From positions 1 to 5,372 of the forward strand of contig JBNKRZ010000035.1 of NCBI GenBank assembly GCA_050297015.1: a DNA stretch of 5,372 bases. The letters run 5' to 3'. The notes beneath the pieces were generated by a model. It ran no database searches. It was not told where the DNA came from and saw nothing but the letters and a program-made list of their open reading frames with translations. Shown piece after piece: positions 1-4,591 of this stretch. The stretch comes from JACKJA01 sp050297015 (GTDB lineage Bacteria; Pseudomonadota; Alphaproteobacteria; Micavibrionales; Micavibrionaceae). The position numbers were made by a program, and so were the translations under genes. Within the stretch, counting starts at the first letter, position 1, and each line of letters opens with the position of its first letter.

Positions 1-40
1 AGAAACGGAGAAACGGAGAAACGGAGAAACGGAGAAACGG
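1..40. repeat. Perfect 8-bp tandem repeat, five units
   Basis: Five exact copies of AGAAACGG run from the first base of the window, and a partial AG follows. The array may extend to the left beyond the window. It lies in non-coding DNA upstream of icd and next to a pyrimidine tract. An octamer does not keep reading frame, which agrees with a non-coding position. Copy number in such arrays often varies between strains, but that is general knowledge and is not shown here. Confidence 0.9.
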
Positions 41-64
41 AGGCACCCCCTTCCTTTTCCCCTG

Positions 65-82
65 GTGCCGCATTATGTAAAA
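65..82 (+). repeat. Direct repeat copy 1 (GTGCCGCATTATGTAAAA)
   Basis: This 18-bp sequence matches 263-280 at 16 of 18 positions. A C/T-rich stretch precedes both copies, so the related segment is closer to 30 bp. The shared core ATTATGTAAAA is AT-rich in a GC-richer setting. It could be a duplicated regulatory site or the trace of a small duplication; the sequence does not decide. Confidence 0.6.
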
Positions 83-111
83 TTAGAGTTATGTAGAGCA
101 AGAAATAACAA

Positions 112-131
112 AGACCGCCAATCCAGAATTC
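112..131 (+). repeat. Truncated right end of the dispersed REP-like repeat
   Basis: The stretch AGACCG followed by CCAATCCAGAATTC resembles the right end of the element at 5321-5372, which reads AGACCG, six extra bases, then GCAATCCAGAAGTTC. It appears to be the tail of a plus-oriented copy that has lost its left half. It lies directly before a full copy in the opposite orientation, and CAATCCAGA at 119-127 is the exact inverse of TCTGGATTG at 142-150. Confidence 0.55.
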
Positions 132-141
132 CCCCCACGGC

Positions 142-180
142 TCTGGATTGCTTCGGTCACGTTGTTCCCTCGCAATGACG
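142..180 (-). repeat. Dispersed REP-like repeat, full copy, minus orientation
   Basis: Read on the minus strand this begins CGTCATTGCGAGG and ends GACCGAAGCAATCCAGA. It shares both ends and an internal GACCGA with the element at 5321-5372. The ends carry the inverted pair ATTGC/GCAAT. Short intergenic repeats starting GTCATTGCGAG and ending GCAATCCAG are widespread in bacterial genomes. They have no coding capacity, and their role (transcript end, nucleoid site or transposon-derived relic) is not settled by this sequence. Confidence 0.8.
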
Positions 181-199
181 ATATTTCCCATCCGCCCTC

Positions 200-249
200 T
201 TCATCCCTTCATCCCCTTCATCCCCTTCATCCCCTCACCTCTTCATCCC
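200..249. repeat. Pyrimidine-rich tandem repeat, unit TTCATCCC(C)
   Basis: Four adjacent units of TTCATCCC or TTCATCCCC occupy 200-234, and a fifth occurs at 242-249 after a short interruption. The whole tract from about 186 to 260 is almost free of G on the plus strand. It lies between the dispersed repeat and the putative icd promoter. Strong strand asymmetry of this kind can favour unusual DNA structure or slippage, which is inference. Confidence 0.8.
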
Positions 250-262
250 TTCCCTCCCTCTA

Positions 263-280
263 GCGCCGGATTATGTAAAA
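263..280 (+). repeat. Direct repeat copy 2 (GCGCCGGATTATGTAAAA)
   Basis: Second copy of the sequence at 65-82, 16 of 18 bases identical, 198 bp downstream. Here the TTATGT core continues into an inverted repeat, TTATGT-AAA-ACATAA at 271-285. The first copy does not preserve this inverted repeat. Confidence 0.6.
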
Positions 281-295
281 CATAACAGCTATAGT
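271..295 (+). promoter_or_regulatory. Possible icd promoter region with overlapping palindrome
   Basis: TATAGT at 290-295 matches five of six bases of a sigma-70 -10 box, but no good -35 box lies 16-18 bases upstream. The -35 area is instead occupied by the inverted repeat TTATGT-AAA-ACATAA (271-285), which could be an operator or activator site. A start near 302 would give icd a leader of about 70 nt. The alternative TTGATG (306-311) with TATTCT (326-331) has a spacer of only 14. Both are weak predictions. Confidence 0.25.
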
Positions 296-371
296 TTTCC
301 TCTGGTTGATGTCACCAAAATCCGGTATTCTGATTGCCGTCAGTTCTGACAGATCGAGGGAGAAAATCACC

Positions 372-1820
372 ATGACGACAAAAACACCCATTACAGTAGC
401 ACGCGGCGACGGCATCGGGCCGGAGATTATGGACGCCACCTTGCGCGTACTGGAAGCCGCCGGCGCCCGGCTGGATATCGAGGAAATCGAAATCGGACAA
501 GCGGTCTATGGCCGCGGGGTTAAAAACGGAATCGAGGACCATGCTTGGGAGTCCCTGCGCCGGACGAAAGTTTTCTTGAAAGCGCCCATCACCACGCCGC
601 AGGGGGGCGGGTTTAAGTCGCTGAACGTGACGATTCGCAAATCTCTCGGCCTGTTTGCAAATGTGCGGCCTTGCGTGTCTTACGCGCCTTATGTAGAAAC
701 CGACCACCCAAATATGGACCTTGTGATTATCCGCGAAAATGAAGAGGATTTATATGGCGGGATCGAATACCGCCAATCACAGGAAGTCATGGCCTCCCTC
801 AAGATTATCTCCCGCCCCGGCACCGAACGGATTGTGCGCTATGCCTTTGAATATGCGCGCGCCAACGGCCGTAAAAAAGTCACCTGTATGACCAAAGATA
901 ACATCATGAAGATGGCCGACGGCCTGTTTCACAAAATGTTTGACGAGATCGGCGCGGAATACCCGGACATCGAACAAAATCACATGATTATCGACATCGG
1001 CACGGCCAAGGTTGCCGCCGCGCCGCATATGTTCGACGTGATTGTTTTGCCGAACCTGTACGGGGATATTGTCTCCGACGTGGCGGCGGAAGTTACGGGC
1101 TCCGTCGGTCTTGGCGGCTCCTCCAACGTGGGAGCTGACTTCGCGATGTTCGAGGCCGTACACGGCTCCGCCCCCGATATTGCGGGACAGGGAATCGCCA
1201 ATCCGTCGGGTTTGCTGCTGGGCGCTGTGATGATGCTGGTCCATATCGGGCAAGGCGACGTGGCTGCCAAAATCCACAATGCGTGGCTGAAGACAATTGA
1301 GGACGGCATCCACCCCGGTGATATCTACCGCGCGAAATCCAGCGCGGAAAAAGCCGGCACCAAAGAATTTGCCGACGCCGTCATTGCCCGGCTGGGAGAA
1401 AGTCCCGAAAAATTCCGTACGGTGGATTATTCCGGAACGCCCGCGGGCGGCATGATCCTGCCGCCGCTCAAGGAACACCCGCTGGAGGATAAAGTCCGCG
1501 TCGGTGTTGATATCGGCATTAACTGGGACGGCAGCGCCGATGCCCTCGCCGCCGCAGTGCAGGCTTGCACCACCGGGCATTTAAAGCTCCAGATGATCTC
1601 CAACCGCGGGACCAAAGTCTGGCCGGAAGGGAAAAAAGAAACCTTTTGCACCGATAGCTGGCGCCTGCGTTTTATGCGGGATGATGAGGCCGAAGTGAAG
1701 ACGTCCGAAGTGATCGCCCTGATGGACCGGATGAACCGGGCGGAACTTAACTTCACCAAGTCGATTATGCTCTGCACCTATAATGGCGTGCCGGGCTTCA
1801 CCGTCGCGCAGGGGGAATAG
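372..1820 (+). CDS. icd: Isocitrate dehydrogenase, long alphaproteobacterial type; coenzyme possibly NAD
   Basis: Converts isocitrate to 2-oxoglutarate and CO2 in the TCA cycle, in the cytoplasm. The start ATG at 372 is preceded by GAGGGAG (356-362) at a 9-base spacing. The 482-residue product fits the Rickettsia/Thermus-type family. The dehydrogenase core covers roughly residues 5-345, and a C-terminal extension of about 130 residues is typical of this type. Isocitrate-site residues aligned by eye to the E. coli enzyme are S83, N85, R89, R99 and R121. Catalytic Y128 and K175 and metal ligands D208, D232 and D236 are present. The coenzyme loop HGSAPDIAGQ has D269, I270 and A276 where NADP-specific E. 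coli has K344, Y345 and V351. K331 probably replaces Y391. These are NAD-type residues, although relatives are often annotated as NADP-dependent. An upstream in-frame TTG/ATG at 306/309 would add 22 residues but is unlikely. Confidence 0.95.
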   Translation: MTTKTPITVARGDGIGPEIMDATLRVLEAAGARLDIEEIEIGQAVYGRGVKNGIEDHAWESLRRTKVFLKAPITTPQGGGFKSLNVTIRKSLGLFANVRPCVSYAPYVETDHPNMDLVIIRENEEDLYGGIEYRQSQEVMASLKIISRPGTERIVRYAFEYARANGRKKVTCMTKDNIMKMADGLFHKMFDEIGAEYPDIEQNHMIIDIGTAKVAAAPHMFDVIVLPNLYGDIVSDVAAEVTGSVGLGGSSNVGADFAMFEAVHGSAPDIAGQGIANPSGLLLGAVMMLVHIGQGDVAAKIHNAWLKTIEDGIHPGDIYRAKSSAEKAGTKEFADAVIARLGESPEKFRTVDYSGTPAGGMILPPLKEHPLEDKVRVGVDIGINWDGSADALAAAVQACTTGHLKLQMISNRGTKVWPEGKKETFCTDSWRLRFMRDDEAEVKTSEVIALMDRMNRAELNFTKSIMLCTYNGVPGFTVAQGE

Positions 1821-1870
1821 CCCATCCGTATAATTCTACAGGCGGGTTTTGTTGCTTTTGCGAGAGTATC

Positions 1871-1887
1871 CGTCATGCGAGGAACGT
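1871..1887 (+). repeat. Remnant of the dispersed REP-like repeat
   Basis: CGTCATGCGAGGAACGT resembles the left end CGTCATTGCGAGG(G)AAC of the other copies with single-base losses. It lies 50 bases after the icd stop and just before the stop of the convergent gene at 1889-2251. The right half is not recognisable. With only 17 bases, chance similarity is possible. Confidence 0.4.
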
Positions 1888-1888
1888 C

Positions 1889-2251
1889 CTATACAAGGGC
1901 GGCTTTTCTCGCCTGTTTCATAGTTCTTTGTGAAATCGCGTTAATGGCGCTCAGCAGTGGCATCATCGATTCATCTGCAGAAAATAATGAGAGCACCATA
2001 CTTAATTCTTTATCATGAAACGTCTCAAGGCCCGCGTTTTCAATGGCATCAATCAATGCAAAGCTGTCTTGCTGCATGCTTTCCGGCCCCCTCTTTATGA
2101 AAGTGGCCACAACCTGGAAAGCGACCTTCAGGGCGTCAACAGGCTGTTGTTTTACCATCGCCGTTGCTTCTGCGAATTGTCCGGCGGCGCATGCATATAA
2201 GAACGGTACATCTTCACAGGCAATTTCAATGAGCTTTGTGGGTAATGGCAT
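1889..2251 (-). CDS. Small helical protein with ankyrin-like N-terminal segment
   Basis: Function not recognised. The 120-residue product has no signal peptide or membrane segment, so it is probably cytosolic. Residues about 14-34 (VPFLYACAAGQFAEATAMVKQ) resemble the helix-loop-helix of an ankyrin repeat (TPLHxAAxxGxxxxVxxLL). Later segments look helical but do not match the repeat clearly, so a degenerate or solitary repeat is the most that can be said. The start ATG ends at 2251, with a purine-rich AGAGAG (2256-2261 on the complement) only four bases away. The gene converges on icd, with the two stops about 70 bases apart. It lies downstream of the HETTH gene on the same strand, but an 80-base gap with an AT-rich section suggests its own promoter. 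Gene reality is likely but not certain. Confidence 0.6.
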   Translation of the reverse strand: MPLPTKLIEIACEDVPFLYACAAGQFAEATAMVKQQPVDALKVAFQVVATFIKRGPESMQQDSFALIDAIENAGLETFHDKELSMVLSLFSADESMMPLLSAINAISQRTMKQARKAALV

Positions 2252-2307
2252 ATGGTCTCTCTGTGCTTATTTAATATGAAAACTATTTAAACGAGAGAGA
2301 GTCTATA

Positions 2308-2397
2308 ATGCAAGAAAAAAACAGCGATGTGCTAAACCAGCTCTATGCTTGGCGGCTGTTTTTTCGAGGCGGGGAAGGCGCACGCCGGTTCGGGTAG
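2308..2397 (+). other. Possible 29-codon open frame or gene-start remnant
   Basis: An ATG at 2308 follows GAGAGAGAG (2293-2301) with a 6-base gap, a reasonable ribosome site. It opens a 29-residue frame beginning MQEKNSDVLNQLYAW and ending at TAG 2395-2397. Its 3' part overlaps, on the opposite strand, the end of the gene at 2332-3228. The start looks like an ordinary protein N-terminus while the later part (RRFG) looks like antisense of the neighbour. It may be the stump of a divergent gene cut off by insertion of the neighbour, or simply chance. Confidence 0.2.
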
Positions 2398-3228
2398 AGG
2401 GGGATAGACCATATCGCGCAGGGCCCGGCCTTCCGGATAGGCCATTCTTTCGGCCAGCTGCGCGTGGTAAGCCGTTCCCAATCGGGATGGTATCGTCGCC
2501 TTTTGTTTCTTCATGGCGTGGAATATCCGTGCTTCTGCATACAAGGGATGCGCTTGGCGGATGGTACCCCTTTTAAAGGCAACGGCCAGAGCAAATTGTA
2601 AGGCATGCGTCGTTTCGTGGCAGGTCGTCTCGATGCTATTTGCAATATCTGGTCCACGCAGATGGAGTTGATCGGCATTGTGCCCAATCGTCCCTTTTTC
2701 CTGTTCCAGGTCGCTGTCAAATGATCCCGCCGGGGGAGGGAAGCCATCTGGCGGGTAGCTGACAAAATCATATGCGGTTTTTAACCGGGGCACGGAATCA
2801 GGAGCGTATATCGCTTGCTGTAGCCGTGAGAGGTTGATCAGGGCTTTTTTTATATGGGCTTGGCTTTTCGATACATTTTGTGTGAGAGTGTCTACGATAT
2901 GGCGGTGTCGCTTCTGGCCGAGAGTGCGTTGAAAAGCCTTGCGCCTGTTATCAACCCATTCACGCATATTGTCGGAAAAAGAAAAGCTCTTACCGATATA
3001 TTCCATGAGAATGATCGCTTTTGAGCGCATAACAACGTTGGTGTCCACCATAAAGTCGCCAACCGTTTTGGGGCGGTTCATTTCTGTTAAGGTCTGGCTG
3101 ATGAGAAGGGCCCTGTCTTCCGGTGACATGTCGGACAGATCATCGATGGTTGCGATGCACGGTTCTTGATCGGGGGTTTTTAGCCATTCATCAAGTTGAC
3201 CCATAAATGTCGTATCTTTTTCAATCAT
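2332..3228 (-). CDS. Putative zinc metallopeptidase with HETTH motif
   Basis: The exact family is not recognised. The 298-residue product carries H204-E205-T-T-H208 followed by ALQ, the classic HExxH zinc site on a helix. A later YHAQLAERMAY segment (254-264) puts E260 in position to be the third zinc ligand, as in gluzincin-type proteins with a Y-x(5)-E-x-x-A signature. The N-terminal 140 residues are charged and helical. A proline-rich linker sits at about 158-167, and a proline-rich tail follows residue 275. There is no signal peptide or membrane segment, so it is cytosolic or exported by another route. The start ATG (3228) lacks a clear Shine-Dalgarno site. A second ATG at codon 9 (3204) has GAAAAAG about 10 bases ahead. 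The gene lies downstream of folD on the same strand but has a strong promoter of its own. Substrate and role are unknown. Confidence 0.75.
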   Translation of the reverse strand: MIEKDTTFMGQLDEWLKTPDQEPCIATIDDLSDMSPEDRALLISQTLTEMNRPKTVGDFMVDTNVVMRSKAIILMEYIGKSFSFSDNMREWVDNRRKAFQRTLGQKRHRHIVDTLTQNVSKSQAHIKKALINLSRLQQAIYAPDSVPRLKTAYDFVSYPPDGFPPPAGSFDSDLEQEKGTIGHNADQLHLRGPDIANSIETTCHETTHALQFALAVAFKRGTIRQAHPLYAEARIFHAMKKQKATIPSRLGTAYHAQLAERMAYPEGRALRDMVYPPLPEPACAFPASKKQPPSIELV

Positions 3229-3239
3229 GCGGTTCGTCT

Positions 3240-3254
3240 GGTTTTTGAAAAACC
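3240..3254. promoter_or_regulatory. 15-bp perfect palindrome at predicted transcription start
   Basis: GGTTTTT-G-AAAAACC is a perfect 7-bp inverted repeat around one central base. It covers the start point expected from the promoter at 3258-3286 (near 3251), a typical repressor position. An outer pair, GCGGTT at 3229-3234 and AACCGC at 3251-3256, can also pair and competes with the inner stem. In a read-through folD transcript the same sequence would form a hairpin, but no T-run follows it, so a standard terminator is less likely. Confidence 0.5.
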
Positions 3255-3257
3255 GCG

Positions 3258-3286
3258 ATGATAGTGTTGGCTTATCATTATGTCAA
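3258..3286 (-). promoter_or_regulatory. Near-consensus sigma-70 promoter for the HETTH gene
   Basis: On the minus strand a perfect TTGACA (3286-3281) is followed after exactly 17 bases by TATCAT (3263-3258), which matches five of six bases of the -10 consensus. The -35 box begins only 4 bases after the folD stop codon. Predicted transcription starts near 3251 and gives a leader of about 22 nt before the ATG at 3228. Confidence 0.7.
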
Positions 3287-3290
3287 CAAT

Positions 3291-4142
3291 TTATCCCTGC
3301 GCCGCCTTGAGCGTATTCCCCATCAGGCACGCAATGGTCATGGGGCCGACGCCGCCGGGGACGGGGGTAATGGCGCCTGCGATTTTTTGGGCTTCATCGA
3401 AATCCACATCACCGCAGAGCTTCCCGGTGTCGAGGCGGTTAATACCGACATCAATCACAATTGCGCCGGGCTTGATCCAGCCGGCCTCGACCATTTTCGG
3501 ACGGCCCACCGCGGCGACGAGGATATCCGCGCTCCGGCAGACTTCGGCCAGATCTTTCGTGCGGGAATGGGCCATCGTTACCGTGCAATTCTCCCGCAGG
3601 AGAAGCTGCGCCATCGGCTTGCCGAACAGGTTCGAACGCCCGATCACAACGGCGTGCAGACCGCTTAAATCTTTCTGCGCTTCCTTAATCAGGATCATCG
3701 AACCCTGCGGCGTACAGGGCACCAGCCCCTCCGCCATGCCAAGAAACAGCTTCCCGGCATTGACGGTGGTCAGACCGTCCACATCCTTTTCCGGCGCGAT
3801 CATCTGGACCAGCTCTTCCTGCACATCGGCCAGCGCCTCAGGCAGCGGCAGTTGCAGCAGAATACCATGGACGCTCTCATCAAGGTTGAGTTGGCGAATA
3901 ACAACGGCGATCTCCTCAAACGTGCTATCCGCGGGAAGCTTATGCTCAAAACTTTTCACGCCCGTTTTCTCGCTGGCTGTGATTTTATTGCGCACGTAAA
4001 CCTGAGAGGCCGGGTCTTCCCCCACCAGAATAACCGCCAGCCCCGGCTCAATGCCTTGGGCCTTAAGGGCTTCAACCTCACGGGCAATATCTTCACGGAC
4101 GCGGGCGGCAACGGCCTTGCCGTCAATGATTTGTGCAGTCAT
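3291..4142 (-). CDS. folD: Bifunctional methylenetetrahydrofolate dehydrogenase / cyclohydrolase
   Basis: Interconverts 5,10-methylene-, methenyl- and 10-formyl-tetrahydrofolate in the cytoplasm, supplying one-carbon units for purine and formyl-Met-tRNA synthesis. The 283-residue length is normal for FolD (E. coli 288). The N-terminal catalytic domain has DPASQVYVRNK (43-53), with the active-site pair Y49 and K53. GILLQLPLP (93-101) contains Q97, and PEKDVDG (117-123) contains D120. The NADP-binding Rossmann segment is VVIGRSNLFGKPMAQLL (165-181). The C-terminal signature PVPGGVGPMT spans 260-269. GGGAAGAG (complement of 4151-4158) lies 8 bases before the ATG. It starts 24 bases after the yggT stop, so the two genes are probably co-transcribed. 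No key residue is missing. Confidence 0.97.
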   Translation of the reverse strand: MTAQIIDGKAVAARVREDIAREVEALKAQGIEPGLAVILVGEDPASQVYVRNKITASEKTGVKSFEHKLPADSTFEEIAVVIRQLNLDESVHGILLQLPLPEALADVQEELVQMIAPEKDVDGLTTVNAGKLFLGMAEGLVPCTPQGSMILIKEAQKDLSGLHAVVIGRSNLFGKPMAQLLLRENCTVTMAHSRTKDLAEVCRSADILVAAVGRPKMVEAGWIKPGAIVIDVGINRLDTGKLCGDVDFDEAQKIAGAITPVPGGVGPMTIACLMGNTLKAAQG

Positions 4143-4166
4143 GGTGTTTGCTCTTCCCTTTTTATC

Positions 4167-4463
4167 TTAGTGGTAATAAGACGGCACGATAAACAGCCGC
4201 GCAATGATTTGTTGCAGGATCATAATCCCGAAAATCAGGATAATGGGGCTGATATCCATCCCGGCGATCGGCGGAATATATTTGCGCAAATGCTTGTAAA
4301 CCGGGTCGGTCGCCCGTTTCAAAAGGCGTACCAAATTGGCCGCTTGCGGGTTGGAGAGCTTAAACACGTCAAAAGCGACCAGCCAGTGAATAACGACTTC
4401 GGCGATCACAATCCACGAATAAATGTTCAGTGCCAGAATAAGAATACTACCCAAAAATGACAT
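4167..4463 (-). CDS. yggT: YggT-family small integral membrane protein
   Basis: A 98-residue inner-membrane protein with two hydrophobic helices at about residues 4-30 and 70-93. The conserved family block lies between and into the second helix: LLKRATDPVYKHLRKYIPP (47-65), followed by MDISPI (69-74). Its biochemical role is not established; relatives are linked to osmotic stress tolerance and to membrane organisation or cell division. The ATG at 4463 has GGGAG (complement of 4471-4475) 7 bases upstream. It leads a pair with folD and is transcribed divergently from the gene at 4592. The 128-base region between them should hold its promoter, though no convincing minus-strand boxes were found by eye. 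Confidence 0.9.
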   Translation of the reverse strand: MSFLGSILILALNIYSWIVIAEVVIHWLVAFDVFKLSNPQAANLVRLLKRATDPVYKHLRKYIPPIAGMDISPIILIFGIMILQQIIARLFIVPSYYH

Positions 4464-4500
4464 GGCTATGCTCCCGCCTTTATTGCTTTAACAAATGAAG

Positions 4501-4513
4501 GATAAGGCTTATC
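4501..4513. promoter_or_regulatory. 13-bp perfect palindrome in the divergent intergenic region
   Basis: GATAAG-G-CTTATC has two 6-bp arms around one base. It lies 38 bases before the yggT start and 31 bases upstream of the plus-strand extended -10 element. It is well placed to be an operator serving one or both divergent genes. No specific regulator can be assigned from the sequence. Confidence 0.4.
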
Positions 4514-4543
4514 ACAATGGCAACAGCCTGTTAACCAAAAATC

Positions 4544-4552
4544 TGCTATAAT
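4544..4552 (+). promoter_or_regulatory. Extended -10 promoter for the HEHKH gene
   Basis: TGCTATAAT combines a perfect TATAAT (4547-4552) with an upstream TG one base away, an extended -10 element. The sequences 16-18 bases upstream (around CAGCCT) are poor -35 matches, which an extended -10 can tolerate. Transcription would start near 4559, leaving a leader of about 33 nt before the GTG at 4592. Confidence 0.6.
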
Positions 4553-4591
4553 GTAAGCGGTTAATTTTCGTCTTGGAAGGGAAAAGAAAAA

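Noticed and set aside
1..280. CRISPR array from the short repeats upstream of icd
   Set aside because: The repeats are either directly adjacent without spacers or present only twice; no regular repeat-spacer pattern exists.
339..350. Small palindrome GTCAG-TT-CTGAC in the icd leader
   Set aside because: Arms of 5 bp are common by chance and no other signal supports it.
306..371. N-terminal extension of icd from TTG 306 or ATG 309
   Set aside because: It would add 22 residues that do not resemble the family start, while ATG 372 has a well-placed GAGGGAG and the product begins just before the conserved RGDGIGPEI.
777..1580. 267-codon open frame antisense to icd
   Set aside because: It lies wholly opposite a conserved gene, and its composition (rich in G, R, H, D) is what the complement of icd codons gives; no domain is visible.
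2315..2333. Terminator for the HETTH gene (AGC-loop-GCT followed by seven T on the minus strand)
   Set aside because: The stem is only 3 bp, too weak for an intrinsic terminator, although the T-run position just after the stop is suggestive.
3240..3254. Intrinsic terminator for folD
   Set aside because: The palindrome is AT-rich and lacks a following T-run in the folD direction; its position at the predicted start of the next gene fits an operator better.
3280..3999. 239-codon plus-strand frame over folD
   Set aside because: It is Ser/Arg-rich low-complexity sequence opposite a fully conserved folD, so it is best explained as a shadow of folD.
3852..4460. 202-codon plus-strand frame across folD and yggT
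   Set aside because: It runs antisense through two recognised genes and the gap between them, with no recognisable motif.
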